Shown: positions 17,329 to 25,585 of the stretch, one piece after another
Position numbering within the stretch: position 1 is the stretch's first letter
Layout of the letters: each line of letters starts with the position of its first letter
NCBI RefSeq assembly: GCF_023337795.1
Contig: NZ_JALIRS010000001.1
Coordinates: forward strand, 62,001 to 126,000
Origin: Lysinibacillus sp. BPa_S21
GTDB taxonomy: Bacteria; Bacillota; Bacilli; Bacillales_A; Planococcaceae
Direction: 5' to 3'
Length of the DNA stretch: 64,000 bases
Program-made: the position numbers and the translations under genes
Notes under the pieces: model-generated
The model's input: only the letters and a program-made list of their open reading frames with translations
Told to the model about the DNA's origin: nothing
Databases searched by the model: none

Positions 17329-18825
17329 ATGACTGTACAACAATTTACTGACTATGTGAAAAAAATGCAGCATTATGAAGAAGCGCTAAGCGTGATTTAT
17401 TGGGACATGCGAACGGGTGCGCCAAAGAAGGGGTTAGCTCAACGTTCAGAAGTAGTTGGCACATTATCTGCCTCCTTATTTGATATGCAAACTAGTGAAG
17501 AGTTAGGGGAATTACTAACGGATCTAGAGGGACAAAAGGCAGATCTCGATTATGTTACGTTGCGTTTAGTAGAAAAAGTACGTAAAGAGTATGATCAAAA
17601 TAAAAAAATCCCTGCTGATGAATATAAGGAATTCGTCATTCTACAATCTAAAGCAGAAACAGCATGGGAAGAAGCAAAGGCAACCAATAATTTTGCGTTA
17701 TTCCTACCTTATTTAGAGAAGATTATAAGCTGTCAGAAGAAATTCATTCAATATTGGGGCATTAAAAATGGTTCTCCATATAATACATTACTAGATTTAT
17801 ATGAACCGGATATGACGACTGATGTATTAGATCAAGTTTTTGGTGAATTGCGTGAAACGATCGTTTCTCTTGTGCAAAAAATTGCAGCTTCACCAAATAA
17901 ACCAGATACTAGCATTTTATTTAAACATTTCCCTCGGGAATCTCAGCGTTCATTAGCATTAGAAATGTTAGCACAACTTGGCTATGATTTTGATGCAGGT
18001 CGCTTAGACGAAAGTGTACATCCATTTATGATTGGCTTGAATCATGGAGATAATCGTATTACAACGAAGTATGATGAAAATGATTTCCGCTCAGCAATTT
18101 TTGGAACAATCCATGAGTGTGGGCATGCCATGTACGAACAAAATATCGATGAAAAGCTTGATGGTTTACCGTTAGCAACTGGGACATCTATGGGGATACA
18201 TGAATCTCAATCATTGTTTTATGAAAATTTTGTAGGTAGGAACGAAAAGTTCTGGGCGTATAACTACGAGCAACTACAAAAGTATTCTCCTGAACAATTT
18301 GGTGATATAGCTTTAACGGATTTCCTTCGAGCAATTAATATGGTGGAGCCATCGTTTATTCGCATTGAAGCAGATGAGTTAACATATCCACTACATATTA
18401 TGATACGCTATGAAATTGAACGTGATCTATTCAATGGCGATCTTCAAGCAAAGGATCTTCCGCAAGTATGGAATGATAAATACGAGGAATATTTAGGTAT
18501 TCGTCCTAAGACGGATGCACAAGGGGTACTTCAAGATATGCACTGGTCAGGGGGCATGTTTGGCTATTTCCCATCCTATGCTTTAGGAATGATGTATGCT
18601 GCACAATGGAAACATGCGATGGATAAAGATATTCCAAACTTTGATGAGCTATTAGAAAAGGGAGAGCTTCTTCCAATTCGCGAGTGGTTAACAGACAAAG
18701 TCCATCAATATGGTGCGCTGAAAAAGCCGTTCGAATTGCTACAGGAGGCGACGGGGGAAGGCTTAAACGCGAAATATTTAGCAAACTATTTACAAGAAAA
18801 ATATACGAAGTTGTATCAGCTCTAA
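17329..18825 (+). CDS. Carboxypeptidase Taq (M32 metallocarboxypeptidase)
   Basis: Zinc carboxypeptidase of about 498 residues that removes C-terminal amino acids from peptides in the cytoplasm. The HExxH motif is HECGH at 262-266, and the downstream glutamate lies in ESQSLFYENFVGR; DMHWSGGMFGYFPSYALG near the end is also family-typical. ATG 17329 is preferred to TTG 17323 because AGGAGG ends seven bases before it. It stands alone. Just eight bases after its stop begins a fragment of an unrelated MFS gene, so the 3' side is probably a deletion scar. Confidence 0.93.
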   Translation: MTVQQFTDYVKKMQHYEEALSVIYWDMRTGAPKKGLAQRSEVVGTLSASLFDMQTSEELGELLTDLEGQKADLDYVTLRLVEKVRKEYDQNKKIPADEYKEFVILQSKAETAWEEAKATNNFALFLPYLEKIISCQKKFIQYWGIKNGSPYNTLLDLYEPDMTTDVLDQVFGELRETIVSLVQKIAASPNKPDTSILFKHFPRESQRSLALEMLAQLGYDFDAGRLDESVHPFMIGLNHGDNRITTKYDENDFRSAIFGTIHECGHAMYEQNIDEKLDGLPLATGTSMGIHESQSLFYENFVGRNEKFWAYNYEQLQKYSPEQFGDIALTDFLRAINMVEPSFIRIEADELTYPLHIMIRYEIERDLFNGDLQAKDLPQVWNDKYEEYLGIRPKTDAQGVLQDMHWSGGMFGYFPSYALGMMYAAQWKHAMDKDIPNFDELLEKGELLPIREWLTDKVHQYGALKKPFELLQEATGEGLNAKYLANYLQEKYTKLYQL

Positions 18826-18832
18826 AGGATAA

Positions 18833-19162
18833 AGCGATTTCTCTACTACAGGAATTACAGTATTTGGGATTATCCAAAACCATATTTTCTCAAATAGATT
18901 AACGTCCGCGTTAAGTGGTCAAGCACCTACTGGTATGGATTTAAGTGATCCGAGTGTTATCCTAACATCTGAAACTCGAAACTTCATTCCTGTAGAGGTT
19001 CTCGATAAAATGCAAGAAGCGCTTACTATTTCAATTGCTCATACTTTTGCTTGGGCGATAATCCCAGCTGCTATTGCGCTAATTATGGTATTTGCCATGG
19101 GTAAAGAGCAATTCGATCCTGCTTCTGAAATGGAAACGTACAATCACGATGCATCACATTAA
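18833..19162 (+). pseudogene. C-terminal fragment of a DHA2 (EmrB-type) MFS transporter
   Basis: The frame is open from 18833 without a start and reads TGITVFGIIQNHIFSNRLTS, then the DPSVILTSETRNFIPVEVLD region, a membrane helix and MGKEQF, which is the end of 14-helix drug:proton antiporters (last two helices). Only about 110 residues remain of the 450-500 expected. An internal ATG (18935) would encode 75 residues but has no ribosome site. It begins eight bases after the carboxypeptidase stop. Confidence 0.8.
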
Positions 19163-19431
19163 TATATGAGCCTTTGTTTCACAAATTATCAAAATGTGGC
19201 CTTACGAAACGTGTTTTTAAAATATTTCATATTCGAAATAGCAATAAAGATTGATGGTAGTCGTATGAAAAGCAATTGAGATTGCGGAATTTAAGCATAC
19301 AAAAATAGAAAAAGGGGAGCTCGCTAAAAAATATTTCAAAAAAATGTTCGGTGGGCAAAAAGTGAGCCATCATGCTAATTTTGCAGATGCCTTTACTAAG
19401 AGACAGGGACAAACTCCTCCTCTGATACCAA
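19163..19431 (+). other. Intergenic stretch with a short coding-like remnant
   Basis: From about 19276 one plus-strand frame reads EIAEFKHTKIEKGELAKKYF then KKMFGGQKVSHHANFADAF and stops in the terminator at 19440. It has no start codon and an in-frame stop just upstream. It may be the end of a lost gene; I do not recognise it. At 19398-19414 lies AAGAGACAGGGACAAACT, resembling the motif at 13082 and 19805. Confidence 0.35.
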
Positions 19432-19480
19432 AAAGCCGGTGAAATTTTACGACTTGTAAAATTTCACCGGCTTTCTATTT
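19432..19480. terminator. Strong bidirectional terminator
   Basis: A perfect 19-base stem (19432-19450 with 19456-19474, beginning AAAGCCGGTG) around a five-base loop GACTT, with A- and T-rich flanks. Confidence 0.85.
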
Positions 19481-19761
19481 TTCGTAATAAACACTCGAAC
19501 CGTTTATACGAAGTACGAGTTGTCCTGCCTTTCATCCACGTATGGTGCTTAAACTGATTTTATGGGTCTATACGCAAGTGGAAACAAAGCTTTCAGAAAA
19601 AACGAACGCCGCAAAATTGATGTGGAATCATTTCACTTGATTTTCTGTCCTAGGAAAATTGAAGGTAGAAACGAAATAGGTCTTGCATTTATGGCTGTGA
19701 ATTTGAGGAAATTTACGGTCATTCACTAAGAAATGTAAGCTGATATAGAGGAAAATCAAAA

Positions 19762-19797
19762 AAGTGAAATTAAGCACACTCAATTTCACTTTTTTGA
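19762..19797. terminator. Terminator of the oxidase operon
   Basis: AAGTGAAATT (19762-19771) pairs with AATTTCACTT (19782-19791) around a ten-base loop. Both strands carry T-rich tails, so it works for the minus-strand oxidase genes. The 287 bases upstream of it (19475-19761) show no gene. Confidence 0.8.
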
Positions 19798-19804
19798 TAT
19801 TAGA

Positions 19805-19830
19805 AGCTAGTTTTGTTCTAGCCTCTTTTT
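19805..19830 (-). repeat. Short 3'-end motif GAGGCTAGAACAAAACTAGC, copy 2
   Basis: On the minus strand GAGGCTAGAACAAAACTAGCT lies between the stop of the oxidase subunit I gene and its terminator, as at 13082-13107. The two copies differ by one base over 20. Confidence 0.7.
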
Positions 19831-19849
19831 ATTAAGATGCAAAACATTG

Positions 19850-21511
19850 TTACCAAAGCTTAAAGCCTTTTGAGCCTGGAGGTGAATTTGAAATAATATC
19901 GATAATTGGGATAGTATAAGCAAATAAAATTAAGGCTACTAAAATAACAAGCCATACTTTAAAGTTCTCTAAGATAGCTGGTGTCGTACCACCGTTTTCA
20001 TGTACTTCACCAACTGGGAACTCCTCTTCGCCTTTTGGTGCAAACCATGCTAATTTCACCACAATATAAAGTATGATAATGATAGCGATGAATAGGATTG
20101 TACCACCGACAGCTTGAGCAATTTGATAAGGAATCCAATCATAAGCTTGTTGAGCACCACCATACTCAGAGTAATCAGATCGACGAGGTGCACCGATCAG
20201 ACCGGCGATGTGCATAGCGGAAGACATAATTGTCATACCAGTAGCCCATAATATAGCGGCAAAATTACCAAGATTGTTTAAGGATTTTGTCAGTGTACGA
20301 CCTGTTAAATATGGAATTAACCAAAATGCCGCACCAAAATAAGTTAATACTGCTGTTGTTGCAATCGTTAAATGGAAATGTCCTGTAACCCAAATGGTAT
20401 TATGGATTAATTGGTTCATTTGGTAAGAAGCATTGATGATACCGCCTGCGCCACCAGGAATAAATGCTAACATACCGATAAATGGCACAAAGAAACGAGC
20501 ATCTTTCCATGGTAATTTTTTAAACCAGCCGAAAAGTCCTTTCCCACCTAATTCACGACCACGTAATTCAAACATGGCAAACATTGAGAAGGCAGTCATT
20601 AAGGATGGTACGATTACGGCAAATGTTAATACAACTTGTATGAATTTCCATGTACCATCAATACCTGGCTCTGTCAATTGGTGATGGATCCCAACTGGTA
20701 CAGAGAAAATTAAAAATAGCATAAATGAAAGTCTTGCTAACGAATCAGAGAAAATTTTTCCGCCAATAACCTTTGGAATAATGACATACCACACCATGTA
20801 AGCTGGTAATAACCAGAAATACACAAGAGCATGCCCAAAATACCAGAACAAAGTACGGGATAGTGCGACATCAACACGTTCTATAAAGCCTAAGGACCAT
20901 GGAAGTAGCTGGAATAGAACAGAAGCAGCTACACCTAGCGTTGCTACGAACCACATTAAATTATTGACAACAACCATAAATGAAAGTAAAGGGCTTCGTT
21001 GTCCACTTCCTTTGTTTTCTTTACGCCACTGTGCATATCGCAAAATTTGGCCAGAGCCGCCAACCCAAGAACCAACCACGACTAATGTAAGGCCTAGATA
21101 AAATATCCAATGAGCTTTCAGTGGAGCATAGAACGTATATAAAACAGATGCCTCATTAAGTAGAACCATTGTTGCAGCTGCTGCTGTACCGATAGTCATT
21201 AGCCAGAAGCCAATCCAGCCAAGGCGACGTTGACCATTTGAAAAAGTCCCTGACGTACGACTAACACTGGCAATTTGGAAACCAAAAATAAAGAATGTTG
21301 TTAAAATAAGACCGAGTAAAATACCGTGTACAGTTAAAACTTGATAGTAACCAATGCCTGCTGGTAATGTAAATTGACCAGAACGAACGAAAACTTGTAA
21401 TAAACCTGCAAGACCCCCTAATAACAATGCAAAGAATGCCACGTAAATATGCGCCATTGCTAGCTTCGCATCACGACGATCCACTTTTGCCAAATTATTA
21501 TTTAGACGCAT
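19850..21511 (-). CDS. cbaA: ba3-type cytochrome c oxidase subunit I
   Basis: Catalytic subunit of a B-family heme-copper oxidase that reduces oxygen to water and pumps protons. The 553-residue membrane protein has about 13-14 helices. Heme and copper ligands are visible: TVHGILLG (low-spin heme), FGHALVYFWLLPAYMVWY (CuB histidine), GIHHQLTEPG (CuB histidine pair) and TGHFHLTIAT (heme histidines). It starts inside the end of subunit II (14-base overlap), so the two are cotranslated. It is the last gene of a three-gene minus-strand operon with subunits IIa and II. Confidence 0.95.
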   Translation of the reverse strand: MRLNNNLAKVDRRDAKLAMAHIYVAFFALLLGGLAGLLQVFVRSGQFTLPAGIGYYQVLTVHGILLGLILTTFFIFGFQIASVSRTSGTFSNGQRRLGWIGFWLMTIGTAAAATMVLLNEASVLYTFYAPLKAHWIFYLGLTLVVVGSWVGGSGQILRYAQWRKENKGSGQRSPLLSFMVVVNNLMWFVATLGVAASVLFQLLPWSLGFIERVDVALSRTLFWYFGHALVYFWLLPAYMVWYVIIPKVIGGKIFSDSLARLSFMLFLIFSVPVGIHHQLTEPGIDGTWKFIQVVLTFAVIVPSLMTAFSMFAMFELRGRELGGKGLFGWFKKLPWKDARFFVPFIGMLAFIPGGAGGIINASYQMNQLIHNTIWVTGHFHLTIATTAVLTYFGAAFWLIPYLTGRTLTKSLNNLGNFAAILWATGMTIMSSAMHIAGLIGAPRRSDYSEYGGAQQAYDWIPYQIAQAVGGTILFIAIIIILYIVVKLAWFAPKGEEEFPVGEVHENGGTTPAILENFKVWLVILVALILFAYTIPIIDIISNSPPGSKGFKLW

Positions 21512-21989
21512 TTGGATCCACCACCTTTAGCATAGAGTGCATCATCGTATGTCCTGTACCACAGTATTCATTACATACGATTAAATACTCTCCTACTTTA
21601 TTTACTTCTGTTACATATTCAGAAATGTAACCTGGTTCAAGCATCATATTAATATTTGTACCGGCAACTTCAAAACCGTGCATTACATCTGCACTTGTTG
21701 CGATAAATTTTACCTTAGCTCCAAGTGGAACTTCAATTTCTGGAGGATTGTAATTAAACGCTGATGCTAAAACAACCACTTCATAATCCCAGTCCTTACC
21801 TTTTACTTTATGGACACCAGGATTATCGAACGGGGCAAATTCTGTTACTTTCTCATAATCTAGTGTTTTTTTACCATTGTTCGGATGTGAGCCTTGATGG
21901 AATGCACCGATGCCTAAAATGATAAGGAATGCTACTAAAGTAGCAACTCCAAACACAAGCCAATATTTCTCATACTTATGTAAGTGCAT
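21498..21989 (-). CDS. cbaB: ba3-type cytochrome c oxidase subunit II
   Basis: CuA-bearing subunit of 163 residues that takes electrons from cytochrome c. One membrane helix (about residues 11-31) anchors a cupredoxin domain facing outward. CuA ligands are visible as His in DVMHGFEV and the CNEYCGTGHTMM motif (two Cys, His, Met). The ribosome site is AAAGGA nine bases before ATG. It overlaps subunit I by 14 bases and follows the subunit IIa gene after a 57-base gap that contains a 22-base palindrome. Confidence 0.95.
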   Translation of the reverse strand: MHLHKYEKYWLVFGVATLVAFLIILGIGAFHQGSHPNNGKKTLDYEKVTEFAPFDNPGVHKVKGKDWDYEVVVLASAFNYNPPEIEVPLGAKVKFIATSADVMHGFEVAGTNINMMLEPGYISEYVTEVNKVGEYLIVCNEYCGTGHTMMHSMLKVVDPNASK

Positions 21990-22015
21990 ATGTCTCTGTC
22001 CTTTCTTAGTAGAAT

Positions 22016-22037
22016 CAATTATGCCTCGGCATAATTG
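22016..22037. repeat. Perfect inverted repeat between oxidase subunits IIa and II
   Basis: CAATTATGCC (22016-22025) and GGCATAATTG (22028-22037) are exact complements separated by TC. There is no T-run, so it is not an evident terminator. It could be a processing or stabilising hairpin in the oxidase mRNA or a protein-binding site. Confidence 0.6.
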
Positions 22038-22046
22038 CGTAAGAAG

Positions 22047-22169
22047 TTAAAAACGATTGATGAACAAATCGAAGCAGTATGCCCAAAGTAAGATAATAAT
22101 GATTCCTACCCCGAATACCGCATAGAGTGAACCTTTTAAGTTTTCATCTGACTTTTTTTTATTTGCCAT
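22047..22169 (-). CDS. Cytochrome c oxidase subunit IIa (40 residues)
   Basis: A 40-residue membrane peptide, starting MANKKKSDENLKGSLYAVFG with one hydrophobic helix (VGIIIILLWAYCF) and ending DLFINRF. This is the size and shape of subunit IIa of ba3 oxidases, which supplies the helix missing from subunit II. It has a GGAGGAGC ribosome site and is the first gene of the oxidase operon, 57 bases ahead of subunit II. It is too short for most automatic gene cut-offs. Confidence 0.85.
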   Translation of the reverse strand: MANKKKSDENLKGSLYAVFGVGIIIILLWAYCFDLFINRF

Positions 22170-22237
22170 TTTTGCTCCTCCTACGCTTTTATTGTGTCTT
22201 TCTTATTGCCATGATATATAAATAAATTTCTTTTTGA

Positions 22238-22253
22238 TGTGAAAAAAATCACA
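22238..22253. promoter_or_regulatory. Perfect FNR/CRP-type site upstream of the oxidase operon
   Basis: TGTGAAAAAAATCACA is an exact TGTGA-N6-TCACA palindrome, the consensus of Bacillus Fnr and other CRP-family regulators. On the minus strand a TATATA at 22220-22215 could be the -10 box, placing the site about 38-40 bases upstream of the transcription start, as for a class II activator. A TGTGAAAAAAATGTGAAA stretch follows at about 22269-22286. The regulator's identity is inference. Confidence 0.6.
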
Positions 22254-22302
22254 CATCTTGGCGAAAAATGTGAAAAAAATGTGAAAAAATGAGGAGTGAA
22301 TA

Positions 22303-22342
22303 AAAAATAACCATCTCAATAGTCATTGAGATGGTTATTTTT
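22303..22342. terminator. Bidirectional terminator after cheX
   Basis: AAAAATAACCATCTCAAT (22303-22320) pairs with ATTGAGATGGTTATTTTT (22325-22342) across the loop AGTC. It would end the minus-strand cheX transcript before the oxidase promoter. Confidence 0.85.
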
Positions 22343-22527
22343 GGGTTAAAATCGGAGTAAATTTTATCAAAATCTATTATTTTTCAAGAAATTTTACTAT
22401 TAGGATTTTAGACCCGAGTCTTATGGGGCATAGTCTGTTCATTAAAGAGAATGACAAAGGATAATCATAAAAGCATGATGTATTGGCATAGGATATATCA
22501 ATTGGAACAGTCCGATATGCTAGAACT

Positions 22528-22983
22528 CTATTCTTCTTCGATTGTTAAAAGAACTGTTAGTGGACCAATGTTTGGAATTGAAACAGGGAGTACAAATGCC
22601 TTGTCAAAGCCATATAACTTTGTGTTACCAACCATTACTGTTGGCGGTGTGATATCGATTTCTAAGCTTTCTTGTCCAACGGTAGTACATAAATTTCCTG
22701 CAATCATATTGCCGAATTCCCCCGTAAAGGATTCCAACATTTCTCCCTCAAGAGGCATACCGAACATTGTATTGCCGATGCCACTAAATATTTCAGGAGA
22801 GGAATCAATGATTACACGACCCTTTAAATCTCCTATTAAACCAATTAATACACCCATTTGCTGTTGTTGAAAAGGTTCAGAAATAATACTAGGCGTTTTC
22901 ACCTCAATATCCATAGGCAGGATCGATTTTAAAGCGTGAATTGTCCCGTTTAAAATAGTTTGAAAGTACTTCGAATTACTCAT
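22528..22983 (-). CDS. cheX: CheC/CheX-family chemotaxis protein (CheX-like)
   Basis: A 151-residue protein of the CheC/FliY/CheX group, which dephosphorylates CheY-P in chemotaxis. The phosphatase signature is visible as ESFTGEFGNMIAGN, with the Glu and Asn that act in catalysis in the family. Only one such motif is present, as in CheX. It has a ribosome site AAAAGGATG. It stands alone, away from other flagellar or chemotaxis genes. Its partner protein is therefore not shown by context. Confidence 0.85.
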   Translation of the reverse strand: MSNSKYFQTILNGTIHALKSILPMDIEVKTPSIISEPFQQQQMGVLIGLIGDLKGRVIIDSSPEIFSGIGNTMFGMPLEGEMLESFTGEFGNMIAGNLCTTVGQESLEIDITPPTVMVGNTKLYGFDKAFVLPVSIPNIGPLTVLLTIEEE

Positions 22984-23051
22984 CTTTACCGCATCCTTTT
23001 TCCGACTTTTCTACATCTTACCATGTTAAAAGGGTAAGATGAAAGTATGTC

Positions 23052-23100
23052 TTGACGAATTAATGGGAAATTTATATTATATTAATGAGAATGATTTTCA
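23052..23100 (+). promoter_or_regulatory. Promoter with overlapping Fur box
   Basis: TTGACG (23052-23057) and TATTAT (23075-23080) are separated by 17 bases. Just downstream, TGAGAATGATTTTCA (23086-23100) matches the 7-1-7 Fur box TGATAATNATTATCA at most positions. A repressor bound here would cover the start site, so the small downstream gene is probably induced by iron limitation. Confidence 0.65.
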
Positions 23101-23167
23101 AAATCAGTGAGATAGACACTTATGTCTATTTTTAAATAATATTTTTATAAAAAAGGAGCGGTTAGCA

Positions 23168-23257
23168 ATGACATTCGTATTTATTGGAGCGGCAGTGGTT
23201 ATCTATATTGGAGTAGGAAAACACGTCATGAAACAGGCGACTGCACATTTAAAATAA
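23168..23257 (+). CDS. 29-residue membrane peptide, probably Fur-regulated
   Basis: The frame encodes MTFVFIGAAVVIYIGVGKH followed by VMKQATAHLK: one membrane helix with a short basic tail. A strong AAAGGAG site lies nine bases before ATG, a promoter with a Fur box lies upstream and a terminator follows, so it forms a complete one-gene unit. It is too short for usual gene finders. No family is recognised; it might modulate an iron or haem membrane complex. Confidence 0.65.
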   Translation: MTFVFIGAAVVIYIGVGKHVMKQATAHLK

Positions 23258-23290
23258 GAAGATATCAAAAACGACAATTTTCATACTAGT

Positions 23291-23330
23291 AAAGCATGGT
23301 CCGAGTAATTTTGAGATCATGCTTTTTTTT
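23291..23330 (+). terminator. Terminator of the small Fur-box gene
   Basis: AAAGCATG (23291-23298) pairs with CATGCTTT (23318-23325), followed by a run of eight T. Confidence 0.85.
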
Positions 23331-23498
23331 AGATGGAGGAGTTGTTTGTTTTTTCAGAAAAATACTGTGAAAGAGAATTGTTTTTTTGTAGTATGGTTAA
23401 TGAAGTATTGAAATATAAAAGAATACTAAGGCTAGAGCTAATGAATAAAAAACGGATGGGCAATCAAGCTACGTCCTCTAGAAATGTAGGTGGATAAA

Positions 23499-24122
23499 AT
23501 GACAAAAATATTATTAACAGGGTTTGTCCCATTTCTTGACTATAAAATTAATCCAACGATGAAAATTGTAGAAAAGTTAAATGGAGAAATAATGGATGGC
23601 TATGAAATTACAGGACGTATTTTATCAGTAGATTTTCAACAATCTGCTCAGCAGCTGAAACAATATATAGCTGAGATAAAGCCTCAAATTATTATTTCAT
23701 TAGGACTAGCTGGAGGTCGCTTCAAAATAACACCAGAGCGAATTGCGATTAATATTAAGGATGGGGAAGCAGATAATATTGGTTATACACCTGTAGATGA
23801 GAGCATTTATGATGATGGTGTAGATGCCTATATGACGAATTTACCTATTAGAAATATGGTAAATCGATTATGCAAAGAAGGGTTTCCAGCGGAAATTTCC
23901 AATACGGCAGGTACCTATTTATGTAATAATATTATGTACGAAGGACTACTTTACGCGAAGCAACATAAAGAGGTCCGTGCTGGATTTATTCATATTCCTG
24001 CGTCATTTGATTTGGCGATTCAGCATGGAAAAATTCCGGGATGGAATATCCAAGATTTAATAACTGGTATTAGGCTCTGTATCGAGGAGGCTATTCGTGT
24101 TTCCTCCTGCGATGTGGATTAG
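23499..24122 (+). CDS. pcp: Pyrrolidone-carboxylate peptidase (pyroglutamyl-peptidase I)
   Basis: Cytoplasmic cysteine peptidase that removes N-terminal pyroglutamate from peptides. The 207-residue protein shows the family start ILLTGFVPF, the catalytic Glu in GGRFKITPERIAINI, Cys142 in GTYLCNNIMY and the His in AGFIHIPAS. ATG 23499 is preferred to GTG 23490, since AGGTGG precedes the ATG. It stands alone with its own terminator at 24198. Confidence 0.92.
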   Translation: MTKILLTGFVPFLDYKINPTMKIVEKLNGEIMDGYEITGRILSVDFQQSAQQLKQYIAEIKPQIIISLGLAGGRFKITPERIAINIKDGEADNIGYTPVDESIYDDGVDAYMTNLPIRNMVNRLCKEGFPAEISNTAGTYLCNNIMYEGLLYAKQHKEVRAGFIHIPASFDLAIQHGKIPGWNIQDLITGIRLCIEEAIRVSSCDVD

Positions 24123-24197
24123 CCAAGGCCCACATGTACTGGATTATGCCACAAAAATTATGAGTGAAAGTGTCAAATGGAATAAATAAAAAAGTAG

Positions 24198-24245
24198 AAT
24201 GGATGCCATGAAACGTAAATCATCATTTTTAGGCATCCATTTTTA
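24198..24245 (+). terminator. Terminator after pcp
   Basis: AATGGATGCC (24198-24207) pairs with GGCATCCATT (24232-24241), followed by TTTAG. Confidence 0.75.
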
Positions 24246-24334
24246 GTTATTTAATGTCGATTCATCTATTTATGAAACAATTAATAGGAAAGTAGTTTAA
24301 TTAGATCACAACATACTCCAAATTATTGATCTCT

Positions 24335-24655
24335 TTAAAGTGTAGTTACTAATTCTACAGCCTCAATAATAATTGGTGTTCCGGCAGGTAAAGTTCCAGT
24401 AACTGTATGAAACGTTAATTCTGTTGCAGAAACGGTATAAGAACCACCTTCCTGTAACACACCATTTATATATAAATTGTAGTAGCCGTTTGTGACGATT
24501 GGAAAAGTAGTTGCTTCAATACCGCTATCATTTAAAAAGGTAGTAGCGGCAACTGTTGTACGATCAGTGATCGTTAATGGTGTAGCTAAAACATTAAAAA
24601 ATCTCGTTGAAGTACCTGTAACATTTACATGAATATTAATAATAGAAAGTGCCAC
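24335..24655 (-). CDS. DUF4183 protein, short form
   Basis: A 106-residue protein made almost wholly of a DUF4183 domain, with the family segment YNLYINGVLQEGGSYTVS. It starts at GTG with AAAGGGGGTGA upstream. DUF4183 proteins occur in spore-forming Bacillales and are often linked with spore surface or collagen-like proteins; the function is not established. It lies 30 bases after a longer paralogue on the same strand, so the two are a tandem duplication and probably an operon. Confidence 0.85.
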   Translation of the reverse strand: MALSIINIHVNVTGTSTRFFNVLATPLTITDRTTVAATTFLNDSGIEATTFPIVTNGYYNLYINGVLQEGGSYTVSATELTFHTVTGTLPAGTPIIIEAVELVTTL

Positions 24656-24685
24656 CTTATGTTCACCCCCTTTCAGGTTTGTTTC

Positions 24686-25111
24686 TTACTTTATAGAAAA
24701 ACCTAAGGATTCTATGATGATTGGAGTACCTTCATAAATTGTTGAATTATCTGGACTTAAGGCTAATGAGGATGGCGTTAAAGTATAAATTCCACCTTCT
24801 TGCATGACGGCATTGATATAAAGATTAACGTAGCCATTCGGATTAAAAATGATAAATTCAGTTATTTGGTTCCCATGATCATCCCAAAATTGGATAGCGG
24901 GTAGAGTCGCCCCATTAGTCAAATTAATATCTGATGTTGCAATATAGAAATATCTATTTACTGTTGGGATGATATTTCCACTAGGTTCAACGACTGGAGG
25001 AGGGTCTACCGAAGGAATGGTACTAGCTTTTATACGAGGCCAAATAAACCGGTCATCACATGCACATTCACATTCTTGCTCGATTTTTCGGTGATTCCTA
25101 AAGTTCACCAT
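24686..25111 (-). CDS. DUF4183 protein with Cys-rich N-terminus
   Basis: A 141-residue protein. Residues 1-30 contain a short Cys/Glu cluster (EQECECACDDRFIWPRIKA), then a proline-rich linker (DPPPVVEP), then the DUF4183 domain (YVNLYINAVMQEGGIYTLT). Start is ATG after AAAGGGAGTGA. The Cys-rich head suggests crosslinking or metal binding on a spore surface, which is inference. It is the upstream member of a tandem pair. Confidence 0.85.
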   Translation of the reverse strand: MVNFRNHRKIEQECECACDDRFIWPRIKASTIPSVDPPPVVEPSGNIIPTVNRYFYIATSDINLTNGATLPAIQFWDDHGNQITEFIIFNPNGYVNLYINAVMQEGGIYTLTPSSLALSPDNSTIYEGTPIIIESLGFSIK

Positions 25112-25540
25112 TTTTTATCACTCCCTTTAATTATTGTTTCCCTCCCGTGTAGTATGGTAACCTCATGTCTAAATTTTAAAAACTTAGTTTTCCTTACCTT
25201 AAACTATGAAGAAAATTATTATTTGCATAGTTGCACATCCATTTTGAAAGAGAAAATAGTAGTTTTTTAGAAAAATATTAGAACTTCACAACAAATTGAT
25301 GATGAGCGTAAAAATGCTTTGTTTTTGATTAAACAGGACAATATGGATGAATATGGCGTCTGAAACCCTGATATCTGTGCTTTTCAAAGTAAATTAGTGT
25401 TATACTTTGCTTGTCGAATAAGGTAGAATATTATTTATGACTATCTTCATTCAGAAAAACTACCACCTCTGTAGTGGTAAAATGAATGCGGATATAGTTC
25501 TTTTCCAAACATTACAAATGATGGCCACCGGCGGATGTCA
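25112..25540. other. Intergenic stretch upstream of the dynamin-like gene
   Basis: No supported gene. At about 25454-25492 CATTC and TACCAC pair with GTGGTA and GAATG to form a hairpin (ACTACCACCTCTGTAGTGGT core). AT-rich sequence around 25395-25440 could hold a promoter. The stretch leads into the structured leader at 25541. Confidence 0.4.
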
Positions 25541-25585
25541 CGGATTTTTAAAGGAGTGAATTGTGGTCGCACAATTCAAAATCCG
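25541..25585 (+). promoter_or_regulatory. Leader hairpin enclosing a ribosome site
   Basis: TGAATTGTG (25557-25565) pairs exactly with CACAATTCA (25570-25578), and CGGATTT (25541-25547) with AAATCCG (25579-25585). The AAAGGAG site for the leader peptide sits in the asymmetric bulge. It may control translation of the leader peptide and the gene behind it. Confidence 0.5.
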
